A stretch of 19,241 nt of DNA, from positions 1-19,241 of the forward strand of contig CAZWXD010000035.1 of assembly GCA_964638035.1 (NCBI GenBank), read 5' to 3'. The DNA is from JAGGAG01 sp964638035. GTDB lineage: Bacteria > Gemmatimonadota > Gemmatimonadetes > Gemmatimonadales > GWC2-71-9. Position 1 is the first letter of the stretch. Each line of letters opens with the position of its first letter. The notes under the pieces were generated by a model. That model was not told the origin of the DNA. It saw only the letters and a list, made by a program, of their open reading frames with translations, and searched no databases. Below are positions 7,288 to 13,613 of this stretch, one piece after another. The translations under genes were made by a program, and so were the position numbers.

Positions 7288-8280
7288 ATGCGACGACCCG
7301 CACTCGCGGTCGCCTCGGCTGCAGCACTCGTGCTGGCGGCCTGCGGCGACAACACCGGCCCCGTGGCCCCCGAAGCCACCGACCCCTCCGTCACCGCCCA
7401 TCCCGAGTTGATGCCACCCACGGTCCGGAGCCACGGGCTCCCGGTGCTCCGCTCGGCCCGACGACTGCACATTGACCCCGCCCGGCTCGACCGCATCCGC
7501 TTCAACATCGAGTTCCGCTACATCGTGCCGCCGCCGGCCTTCGCGGAGGCCGCTTTCGAGACAGCGCGCAAGCGCTGGCAGTCGATCATCATCCGCGACG
7601 TCGAGGCCATCGAGGGGCTGCTGCCGCAGAGCCTCTGCTTCGGCGGCCTGCCCGACTTCGAGGGGACGATCGACGACATCCAGATCGACGTGGTGTTGAT
7701 CCAGATCGACGGCCCGGGGAACATCCTGGGCGCCGCCGGCCCGTGCTTCGTCCGCACTTCGGATGCGCTGCCGGTGAGCGGTGTCATGATCTTCGACGTG
7801 GACGACCTCGAGTTCATGCAGTCGTACGAGCTGCTGGACGAGGTGATCGTGCACGAGATGGGGCACGTGCTCGGGTTCGGCACCCTCTGGGACTACAACC
7901 GGACGCTGCTGCAGGGCGCCGGCACCGGGTCGCCCTTCTTCACCGGCCGGCTCGCGACGGCATTCTACCGGGCGCTGGGCGGCAAGGGCCGGATTCCAGT
8001 GGAGGGTGATTACGGGCCGGGCACCGCCGATGCGCACTGGGACGAGGAGCGCTTCGACAACGAGCTGATGACCGGGTTCATCAACCTGGGCGAGAATCCC
8101 CTCAGCGTGATCACCGCCGGCTCGATGCGTGACCTGGGCTACGGCGCCATCCCCTTTGGGGAGCCGTATCGCCTCCCGAAGCCGGCGGACGCGGGTGTCG
8201 CCGCGGCGCGGGCGCTGGGAGAGGGGATCCCCATTGCGCAGCAGGAGCAGCTCTTCAAGCCCAAGGCTGCGGTCGAATAG
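7288..8280 (+). CDS. M8/leishmanolysin-like zinc metalloprotease lipoprotein
   Basis: 330 residues. The ATG at 7288 opens a clear lipoprotein signal, with two Arg, a hydrophobic core and LVLAAC (Cys19), so upstream in-frame starts are rejected. A GDNTGP linker follows. The zinc site reads VHEMGHVLGFGTLW: His189, Glu190 and His193, with Gly196 of the metzincin-type HExxHxxG pattern. A third ligand candidate is His250 in AHWDEERF, and Met261 in ELMTGF is a plausible Met-turn. The long insert between Gly196 and His250 is what separates leishmanolysin-type (M8) enzymes from other metzincins. It is probably an active surface peptidase attached to a membrane by lipid; the substrate is unknown. There is no good Shine-Dalgarno sequence, and the gene is bracketed by hairpins on both sides. 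Confidence 0.85.
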   Translation: MRRPALAVASAAALVLAACGDNTGPVAPEATDPSVTAHPELMPPTVRSHGLPVLRSARRLHIDPARLDRIRFNIEFRYIVPPPAFAEAAFETARKRWQSIIIRDVEAIEGLLPQSLCFGGLPDFEGTIDDIQIDVVLIQIDGPGNILGAAGPCFVRTSDALPVSGVMIFDVDDLEFMQSYELLDEVIVHEMGHVLGFGTLWDYNRTLLQGAGTGSPFFTGRLATAFYRALGGKGRIPVEGDYGPGTADAHWDEERFDNELMTGFINLGENPLSVITAGSMRDLGYGAIPFGEPYRLPKPADAGVAAARALGEGIPIAQQEQLFKPKAAVE

Positions 8281-8295
8281 CCCGGGCGGCAATGC

Positions 8296-8580
8296 GTGAC
8301 GGGAGGCCACGACCGCCGTACGTTGGTCGTGGCCTCCTTGCCTCCCGACCAGGTCCCGGATCCCCTGCTGGCCGAGATGGATCGCGCGCTGAAGGGGCTG
8401 GCGTTCGTGCCCCCTGCATCCACCTGGCAGCGGGTGCGCATGGGGCTCGCTCCCGCGCCGGCTCAACCGGGTCGCGCCATAATGGTGATTGGCGTTATCC
8501 TGTTGTCACTGCTCATCATGGGCGCACTGGCCCTGGCCCTCGACCTGGCGCTCGCCGGCCTCCTGACCCGCCCTGCGTGA
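8296..8580 (+). CDS. Small membrane protein of unknown function, start uncertain
   Basis: 94 residues if read from GTG 8296. A shorter form from ATG 8377 (67 residues) is equally plausible, because the first 27 codons run through a strong hairpin and no start has a good ribosome site. A predicted cytoplasmic stretch (LLAEMDRALKGLAFVPPASTWQRVRMGL) is followed by a hydrophobic segment at about 62-90, long enough for one helix or a tight hairpin. It ends 22 bp before the second ECF sigma gene, and the promoter of that gene overlaps its stop. The pre-membrane stretch resembles one in the protein at 9180 (ERDLEAVRFQPRESL then VMGRVRRG). I do not recognise a family. Confidence 0.5.
   Translation: MTGGHDRRTLVVASLPPDQVPDPLLAEMDRALKGLAFVPPASTWQRVRMGLAPAPAQPGRAIMVIGVILLSLLIMGALALALDLALAGLLTRPA
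8302..8337 (+). terminator. Strong 13-bp hairpin after the metalloprotease gene
   Basis: GGAGGCCACGACC (8302-8314) pairs perfectly with GGTCGTGGCCTCC (8325-8337) around a ten-base loop, beginning 21 bases after the stop at 8280. There is no T run, so it may act as a processing or 3'-end protecting hairpin rather than a classical terminator. It lies inside the GTG-initiated version of the next ORF. Confidence 0.6.
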
Positions 8581-8605
8581 CGCTTCCGGAGCCCCAACGT
8601 ATATG
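8577..8605 (+). promoter_or_regulatory. Putative promoter of the second ECF sigma gene
   Basis: GTGACG (8577-8582, four of six to TTGACA), a 17-base spacer, and TATATG (8600-8605). Transcription would begin about 8611-8613, at the second in-frame ATG (8612), which would make a leaderless message and shift the sigma start by three codons. Confidence 0.45.
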
Positions 8606-9166
8606 GCCAAGATGTCTCGTACAGGGACGGCTGCGGTCGTCACCACCGGTCCCGCGAGGATCGCGGACGAGGCCTTGTGCCGATCCTGGTATGAGGCCCA
8701 CGGGAGTGCGGTCTACAACTACTTCCGTTTCCTGGTCCGCTCCCCCGATGACGCCGAAGAGCTGACGGCCGAGACCTTCCTTCGGGTCGTGCGGCACGCC
8801 TCGCGATTCGATGAGGCCCGGGCAAGCGCCCGGACCTGGATCCTTCGCATTGCCCAGAACGTGATGCGGGACCAGTGGCGCACCGAGCGCCGCCGGAAGC
8901 ACGTGCCGGTGGACTCCTTCCGCGACCTCGCGATTGACGCACCGTCGCAGGAGGAGCGGCTCATTCACGAGGAGCGCGTCGCGGTCCTGCTGCAGGGCAT
9001 TGCCACGCTCCCGGAGCAGGACCAGGAACTCATCAGCCTGCGCTACTCGGGTGGTCTCGAGCACCGCGAGATCGCAGCCCTGCTGGGCATTCGCGAGGCA
9101 GCGGTCCGCACCCGGCTCTGGCGTGCCATTGGGCGGCTCAAGGACGCCGTGAGCGGCGGGGCATGA
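8603..9166 (+). CDS. ECF-type RNA polymerase sigma factor (second)
   Basis: 187 residues from the ATG at 8603, or 184 from the ATG at 8612, which fits the putative promoter better. Sigma-2 lies at about residues 25-95, with SWYEAHGSAVYNYFRFLVRSPDDAEELTAE split across helices 2.1-2.2 and RTWILRIAQNVMRDQWR in the 2.3-2.4 part. Sigma-4 lies at about 128-182, with LPEQDQELISLRYSGGLEHREIAALLGI and the recognition helix REAAVRTRLWRAIGRL. This is a canonical ECF protein and closer to consensus than the one at 1630. It is followed after 13 bases by a membrane protein with anti-sigma layout, its probable partner. The two genes likely form one unit; the inducing signal is unknown. Confidence 0.92.
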   Translation: MAKMSRTGTAAVVTTGPARIADEALCRSWYEAHGSAVYNYFRFLVRSPDDAEELTAETFLRVVRHASRFDEARASARTWILRIAQNVMRDQWRTERRRKHVPVDSFRDLAIDAPSQEERLIHEERVAVLLQGIATLPEQDQELISLRYSGGLEHREIAALLGIREAAVRTRLWRAIGRLKDAVSGGA

Positions 9167-9179
9167 TGGGCGCCTCGGG

Positions 9180-9761
9180 GTGCACGACGTGATGCAGCAG
9201 GAACCGGGCGGGTTCCACGAGCTGGAGCGGGACCTGGAGGCGGTGCGGTTCCAGCCGCGGGAGTCACTCGGACCCGAGGTCATGGGCCGGGTGCGCCGGG
9301 GCGAGCGTTCGTTGAGTGGCGCTCGTTCCCGGCGGGTCCTTCCCTGGAGCCTGGCCGCGGCCGCCCTCCTGGCCACGGGCCTGGTGTACCGCGACGCCAC
9401 GCGGGCGCCCGACCTCGCCGTGGTGGACACCTGCTGCAGCAACCTCGATGGCGGGGACCGGAGCGACGACGGCGCCCGGGTGTTCGTCGATTCCCGTGGC
9501 GTCATCCAGCGCGTCGAGGTCTACGAGGACCTGGACGCTTCGGGCGACTACACCCCGGGTGACCTCGTTCGGCTGGTTCGGGGCCCGTCCCCGGTGCTGC
9601 TGGAGGACCGTGACGGCCCGGTGCTCACCACGCGGCATTGCTGCGTGGACCTCGACCGCGAGGGGCCCGGGGATGACGGCCTCCTGGTGCTGAGCCGGCC
9701 GGGTGAAGAAGTAGTGCTGGCCGCCATCTACGAAACAGGCAGTTCCCGCCCCCTGCGGTAG
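9180..9761 (+). CDS. Single-pass membrane protein with duplicated twin-Cys/acidic module, probable sigma partner
   Basis: 193 residues from GTG 9180; ATG 9192 is an alternative four codons in. Residues 1-52 are cytoplasmic and basic near the membrane, with a transmembrane helix at about 54-70. The outer part has two similar units. The first, from Cys85-Cys86, reads CCSNLDGGDRSDDG. The second, from Cys154-Cys155, reads CCVDLDREGPGDDG. Each is followed by a V-x-V strand and a VEVYED or AAIYET strand. Between them, residues 117-128 (DLDASGDYTPGD) have acidic or Ser residues at loop positions 1, 3, 5, 7 and 12, as in EF-hand or dockerin calcium loops. Position next to the ECF sigma gene and topology suggest an anti-sigma or sensor role. 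The N-terminal part has no zinc motif and the family is not recognised. Confidence 0.75.
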   Translation: MHDVMQQEPGGFHELERDLEAVRFQPRESLGPEVMGRVRRGERSLSGARSRRVLPWSLAAAALLATGLVYRDATRAPDLAVVDTCCSNLDGGDRSDDGARVFVDSRGVIQRVEVYEDLDASGDYTPGDLVRLVRGPSPVLLEDRDGPVLTTRHCCVDLDREGPGDDGLLVLSRPGEEVVLAAIYETGSSRPLR

Positions 9762-9824
9762 CCCGGGGGCGTGTCGGTAGTCCCGCAGTCCTGCAGTTCG
9801 CCGTGACATCCGTTCCCAGCCCGT

Positions 9825-9841
9825 CACCGTTGACCACGGTG
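9825..9841. repeat. Short inverted repeat upstream of the TonB-dependent receptor
   Basis: CACCGT and ACGGTG flank a five-base centre (TGACC), 31 bases before the receptor start. It could be an operator half-site pair or a weak hairpin ending the 9180 transcript. No T tract follows. Confidence 0.3.
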
Positions 9842-9872
9842 GCATCGCGCGTCCCCCGAGTTCGAGGAGAAC

Positions 9873-12041
9873 ATGTGCAGCGCTAAGCCCGTGCGAACGT
9901 TCGCGGCGGTGGTTGCCGCCATCCTGCTTCCTGGCGTCCTGGCGGCACAGGTGCCGGACTCGGCGCGCGCCGACAGCGCCTACACCCTTCCCCCCATCGA
10001 GGTGGTGGGGACGATCTTTCCCTTTGCCGGCCCCGAGGTGAACTCGAACATCCCGGCACGCACCATCTCGGTGGACTTTGCCGAGATCGACGCGATGGAG
10101 CCCCGCATGCTGCCGGAAGCCATGCAGGTGCTGCCGGGCTTCAACACCTACGACGACCTCGGTTCGGCCTACAAGTTCAACATGCAGACCCGCGGCTTCT
10201 TCGCGTCGCCCGTGGTCGGGCTTCCCCAGGGCGTGTCGGTCTTCGTGGACGGCGTCCGGATGAACGAACCCGACGCTGCCCAGGTGAACTTCGACCTCCT
10301 GCCGCTCGAGCACGTGAAGCGGGTGGAGGTGCTCTCGGGCAACGGCACGCTGCTGGGCCGGAACTCCCTGGGCGGCGCCATCAACCTCGTGACGCGCCGC
10401 GGCGAGGAGCGGGCGCTCAATGGCGAAGTGGAGATGATGGCCGGCACCTTCGGTGCTGCGAGCGTCGAGGCGGGGCTGGGGCAGGTCACCAGGGGTGGGC
10501 TCGACTACTACGTGGGCGGGCTCTACAACCGGGAAGATGGCTGGCGGCAGCTGACGAAGGCCGACCAGTGGCAGGGCTTCGTGAACCTCGGCAAGCTGGG
10601 CCAGACGTCGGGCATCCGCCTGCAGAGCTTCTACTCGCATGGCTATGCCCAGACCGCCGGGTCGCTGCCCGAGTCGGTCTTCCTGGTGAACCCCGACTCC
10701 AACCTCTCGGCCAACGACTACGAGGACCTCAACTCCTTCCAGGCGGCACTGCTGGGCTACACGAAGCTCGGCAGCGGCCGCGGGTCGTTCAACCTCTTCT
10801 ACCGCAAGACCGACGCGGAGCGCTTCAACGCCAACCAGGAAGACGACCCGGACACCTACAACGAGAGCAAGAACTCGGTGTTCGGCGGCACCGTGGACTA
10901 CCGGTTCGTCGTCCCGGTGGGCAGCAGTGCGCTTGGGCTCCGCTTCGGGGCCGATGGCTCGACGGCGCAGACTCGTGTGGACCTGTACGCGGACTCCGTC
11001 AAGTTCGGCGGCGACCGCACCCAGACCACGTCGGTCGAAAGCCCGGTGTGGGACCTCGCCGGGTTCGCCCTGGCCGACCTCACCCTGGGCCGGGTGACGC
11101 TCTCGGGAGGCGCCCGCTATGACTACGTGAAGGCACCCTTCCACAACCTGCTCGACCCGGCCCGCGACACCACGCAAACCTTCACCGCCTTCAACCCGCG
11201 CTTCGGCGTGGACGTGGATGCGGGCAGCGGCGTGTCGCTCTTCGGGTCGGTGGGACGGGCGTTCCGCGCGCCGGCGGTGATCGAGATTGCCTGCGCCGAT
11301 CCGGAGGAGCCCTGCCCGCTCCCGTTCGCCCTGGGCGATGATCCGCCCATCAAGCCGGTGCGCACCACGACCTTCGAGGGCGGTGTTCGGTACAACCGGG
11401 GCGCGTTCTCGGCGTCTGCATCGGGGTACTACACCGACGTGAAGGACGAGATCATCCTGGTGATGGGCGAGGACGACGTCGAAGGCTCCACCATCGACGG
11501 CTACTTCACCAACCTGGACAAGACCCGCCGCGTGGGCCTCGAGGCCGGCGTGCGGTACGGGCGCGGGCCGGTCTTCGCCTATGCCAACTATGCCTGGACC
11601 CAGGCCACCTTCCAGTCGGAGGCGGAGATCTTCTCGATCCGCGAGGAGTTCGGCCAGGAGAATGAAGTCACGCCTGGCGACCGGATGCCGCTGGTGCCGG
11701 AGCACCAGGTGAAGGTCGGCGCCGCGCTCCGCATGGCGCAGGGCTTCCGTGCCGGCGTGGACGTGCGCTACATCGGCCAGCAGTGGCTCCGCGGCGACGA
11801 GGCCAACGAGACTACGCCCCTCGACAGCTACTTCATTGCCGACGCCCGGATCGGGTACGAGCTCGGCACCTGGGAGATCTCCGGCATCGTGAAGAACGTC
11901 TTCGACAAGAGCTACGCCAGCTTCGGGACGTTCAACATCAACCAGGGCGGTGGTGACGTCCTGGAGCGGTTCCTCACACCGGGCCAGATCCGCCAGTTCC
12001 AGGTGGTGATCACCAAGGCGATCGGCCGGGACCGGGACTGA
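9873..12041 (+). CDS. TonB-dependent outer membrane receptor
   Basis: 722 residues, normal length for a receptor without an N-terminal signalling domain. The start is supported by GAGGAG three bases before the ATG. The signal peptide ends at about LAAQ (residue 25), followed by PPIEVVG, a plausible TonB box. The plug domain, about residues 45-175, contains EAMQVLPGFNTYDD, FVDGVRMNEPDAAQVNFDLLPLEHVKRVEVLSGNG (split here across two strands) and LGRNSLGGAINLVTRRG, all typical of plugs. The remaining residues form a beta-barrel-like pattern with alternating aromatic strands (YYVGGLYNREDGW, GSFNLFYRKTDAERF), ending in strand QFQVVITKAIG. It transports an unknown ligand (siderophore, vitamin or oligomer) across the outer membrane using TonB energy. 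A strong terminator follows directly. Confidence 0.94.
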   Translation: MCSAKPVRTFAAVVAAILLPGVLAAQVPDSARADSAYTLPPIEVVGTIFPFAGPEVNSNIPARTISVDFAEIDAMEPRMLPEAMQVLPGFNTYDDLGSAYKFNMQTRGFFASPVVGLPQGVSVFVDGVRMNEPDAAQVNFDLLPLEHVKRVEVLSGNGTLLGRNSLGGAINLVTRRGEERALNGEVEMMAGTFGAASVEAGLGQVTRGGLDYYVGGLYNREDGWRQLTKADQWQGFVNLGKLGQTSGIRLQSFYSHGYAQTAGSLPESVFLVNPDSNLSANDYEDLNSFQAALLGYTKLGSGRGSFNLFYRKTDAERFNANQEDDPDTYNESKNSVFGGTVDYRFVVPVGSSALGLRFGADGSTAQTRVDLYADSVKFGGDRTQTTSVESPVWDLAGFALADLTLGRVTLSGGARYDYVKAPFHNLLDPARDTTQTFTAFNPRFGVDVDAGSGVSLFGSVGRAFRAPAVIEIACADPEEPCPLPFALGDDPPIKPVRTTTFEGGVRYNRGAFSASASGYYTDVKDEIILVMGEDDVEGSTIDGYFTNLDKTRRVGLEAGVRYGRGPVFAYANYAWTQATFQSEAEIFSIREEFGQENEVTPGDRMPLVPEHQVKVGAALRMAQGFRAGVDVRYIGQQWLRGDEANETTPLDSYFIADARIGYELGTWEISGIVKNVFDKSYASFGTFNINQGGGDVLERFLTPGQIRQFQVVITKAIGRDRD

Positions 12042-12054
12042 GTCAGGGTCGGCG

Positions 12055-12100
12055 GACAGGGCGGACAGGGCGATGGGCCCGGTCCGCCCTGTCTTGTTTT
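12055..12100 (+). terminator. Intrinsic terminator of the TonB-dependent receptor gene
   Basis: GACAGGGCGGA (12055-12065) pairs with TCCGCCCTGTC (12083-12093), followed by TTGTTTT. A second copy of GACAGGGCG (12064-12072) can replace the 5' arm, giving a shorter loop. It starts 14 bases after the stop codon. Confidence 0.85.
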
Positions 12101-12122
12101 CCGGAGGGCCGTTTCGCACATT
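12094..12122 (+). promoter_or_regulatory. Putative promoter of the RMF-like gene, overlapping the terminator T tract
   Basis: TTGTTT (12094-12099), a 17-base spacer and CACATT (12117-12122) stand five bases before the ATG at 12128. The -10 is weak (three of six), and the -35 is the T tract of the preceding terminator. The gene has no Shine-Dalgarno sequence, so a leaderless start fits. Confidence 0.3.
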
Positions 12123-12127
12123 GTGGC

Positions 12128-12322
12128 ATGCACCCCGAGGACGAGTCGATCCGCTTGGAGCGCGCCCGTCATCAGGGGCGGGAAGCCTTTTTTGCCGGAG
12201 TGGGCGGCGATGAGTGCCCCTACGCCCAGGGGCTGCATGAGCGCACCGCCTGGCTCAAGGCCTGGGATGCAGCACGCCAGTACCGTGAGGCGCTGGACGA
12301 GCACCTCCTTCGCCAAGCGTAG
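12128..12322 (+). CDS. RMF/CrpP-like small protein (ribosome modulation factor family resemblance)
   Basis: 64 residues. The pattern ERARHQGREAFFAG, then a CPY motif (Cys30-Pro31-Tyr32), then R39-x-x-WL-x-x-W-x-x-A is the arrangement seen in Escherichia coli ribosome modulation factor (R-A-x-x-x-G, CPY, R-x-x-WL-GW-x-A) and in CrpP-type small proteins. RMF dimerises and inactivates 70S ribosomes in stationary phase. Whether this protein does so is inferred; the basic N-terminal tail of RMF that contacts rRNA is replaced here by an acidic one (HPEDESIRLE), so it may belong to the broader CPY small-protein group instead. It stands alone between two terminators. The start lacks a Shine-Dalgarno sequence and may be leaderless. 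Confidence 0.68.
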   Translation: MHPEDESIRLERARHQGREAFFAGVGGDECPYAQGLHERTAWLKAWDAARQYREALDEHLLRQA

Positions 12323-12343
12323 GTTGTTGCGCAGGCACACGAT

Positions 12344-12366
12344 ACGGCGGCCACCCTGGCCGCCGT
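12344..12366 (+). terminator. GC-rich hairpin after the RMF-like gene, copy 1 of a duplicated element
   Basis: Arms CGGCGGCC and GGCCGCCG around loop ACCCT, beginning 22 bases after the stop at 12322, then TCCCCGTTT. The same hairpin with loop ACCCA recurs at 13491. It probably ends transcription of the RMF-like gene. Confidence 0.65.
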
Positions 12367-12487
12367 CCCCGTTTCCGGCCTGTGGAGCACGGCTCCCCAA
12401 TGGCGCGTGTGACCGGGGTGCCAGGGTCGCCCTTCGGGGCACGGGCGTTGCGGCGTTTTTCGGGGTTATCCCCTTCTGGAGGATGAG

Positions 12488-13453
12488 ATGCGTTGGGAGA
12501 TGAAATCTCTTGCACCCGCAGCGCTGTGTGGTGCGCTGGTGCTGGCCGGATGCAGCGACGACAACACCGGCCCGCCGGATCCCGCCACCGGCGCGGCGCA
12601 GGTCGCGGAGCTGGGGCTCGCGGCCCAGGAGTCGAGTGACGAGACACTGGACGCCCTGCTGGACCCGCTGGGGGGCACGATGCTCAACGCATCGGCGGCG
12701 AATGCCGTGCCCTGCCCGGCGTTCTCGATCACCGCGACCAACGACCCGGTTCGCAGCGTGACCATGACGGTCGAGTTTGGCACTGCCCCCGAGGCCACCA
12801 CACCGTGGCCGCCCGACCCGGCCGACCCGTGCCTCAAGGGCGGGGAGCGCGAGGGGCAGGTGTACCTCTTCGGGTCGCTGGTGGCATCAATGACCGGGAC
12901 CAGGACCGAACTGGAGCGGAGCGAGACGCTCGATGACCTGGGCGCCCGGAAGACGCGCAACGGGTTCGTGGACTGGCACGAGTGGCGGCGCGATGGCACC
13001 CGGTCATTCTCACGGAATGGCTTTGCCCTCGATGCCGATGAAGCCATGGTCACCAGCCGCACGCGCGTCGAGGATGGCCAGGAAACCGGGAGCACCGTGA
13101 CCACCGACCTGGCGTGGAGCTTCACGCCGGCCGAAGGTGGGGAGCTGCAGGCCGAGCACGCGCGGCCCAGCGGCACCATCGTAGTCAATGGTTCCTGGGC
13201 CTTCGCAGGCCAGATCCTCGTCGACACGGATGACGATCGGTCCACGCCGAAGGAGCTGGTGGACCTGGACGTCACCCACACCGTGGAGACAGTGACCCCG
13301 CTCGAGTACGACGCAACCTGCACTGAGTTCCGCCCGCGCCGCCGCATCAAGGCGGGCCAGCTGCGCTTCACCCGGCAGCGGGGGGATGAGAGCGTGTCGT
13401 TTACCCTGACGTGGTCGGCCTGTGGCGCTGAGCCGGTGAAAGAGGCCGTGTAG
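12488..13453 (+). CDS. Lipoprotein of unknown function with DNTGP linker
   Basis: 321 residues. GGAGG lies five bases before the ATG at 12488. A second ATG at 12500 would give a tidier signal peptide (MKSLAPAALCGALVLAGC) but sits directly behind its own GGGAG, so I keep 12488. The lipobox LVLAGC places the modified Cys at residue 22, followed by SDDNTGPPDPATG. The mature part is moderately acidic and rich in Thr/Glu beta-like segments (VTMTVEFGTAPEATT, WAFAGQILVDTDDDRS, RFTRQRGDESVSFTLTWSACG), with Cys residues in VPCPAF, DPCLKGG, ATCTEF and SACG that could form two disulfides outside the cytoplasm. I do not recognise a domain. The gene is framed by the two copies of the duplicated hairpin, so it is a single transcription unit. 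Confidence 0.75.
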   Translation: MRWEMKSLAPAALCGALVLAGCSDDNTGPPDPATGAAQVAELGLAAQESSDETLDALLDPLGGTMLNASAANAVPCPAFSITATNDPVRSVTMTVEFGTAPEATTPWPPDPADPCLKGGEREGQVYLFGSLVASMTGTRTELERSETLDDLGARKTRNGFVDWHEWRRDGTRSFSRNGFALDADEAMVTSRTRVEDGQETGSTVTTDLAWSFTPAEGGELQAEHARPSGTIVVNGSWAFAGQILVDTDDDRSTPKELVDLDVTHTVETVTPLEYDATCTEFRPRRRIKAGQLRFTRQRGDESVSFTLTWSACGAEPVKEAV

Positions 13454-13490
13454 CCGCCGGGGTCCGTAAAGTGTTGCATGGTAACGTGAT

Positions 13491-13517
13491 GCGGCGGCCA
13501 CCCAGGCCGCCGTTTCA
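13491..13517 (+). terminator. GC-rich hairpin after the lipoprotein gene, copy 2 of a duplicated element
   Basis: Arms CGGCGGCC (13492-13499) and GGCCGCCG (13505-13512) around loop ACCCA, followed by TTTCA. It is nearly identical to the hairpin at 12344. It lies 38 bases after the stop at 13453 and before the etfB promoter. Confidence 0.7.
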
Positions 13518-13569
13518 CTCTTCCCCATCCCGGCCCGGCGCCCCCCTCGGCTTTTCCCGGGCCTCGCGC

Positions 13570-13575
13570 TATCTT
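13570..13575 (+). promoter_or_regulatory. Putative -10 box (TATCTT) of the etfBA genes
   Basis: TATCTT lies 38 bases before the GTG of etfB, which here has a real Shine-Dalgarno sequence, so a leader of about 32 bases is predicted. The same box precedes the TPR-CHAT gene. No convincing -35 is seen. Confidence 0.4.
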
Positions 13576-13613
13576 CGCCCCGCCTTGCAGGTTCCAACCC
13601 CCGGAGGACGCAG

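Noticed and set aside
6613..8466. 617-residue open frame on the minus strand
   Set aside because: It covers three features of the plus strand, including the lipoprotein end, the heptamer repeat and the HExxH metalloprotease; composition is that of a shadow frame.
9264..12119. 951-residue open frame on the minus strand opposite the TonB-dependent receptor
   Set aside because: It is antisense to a receptor with clear plug and barrel motifs, is unusually rich in His/Arg/Val as expected of the reverse complement of GC-rich codons, and has no recognisable domain or ribosome site.
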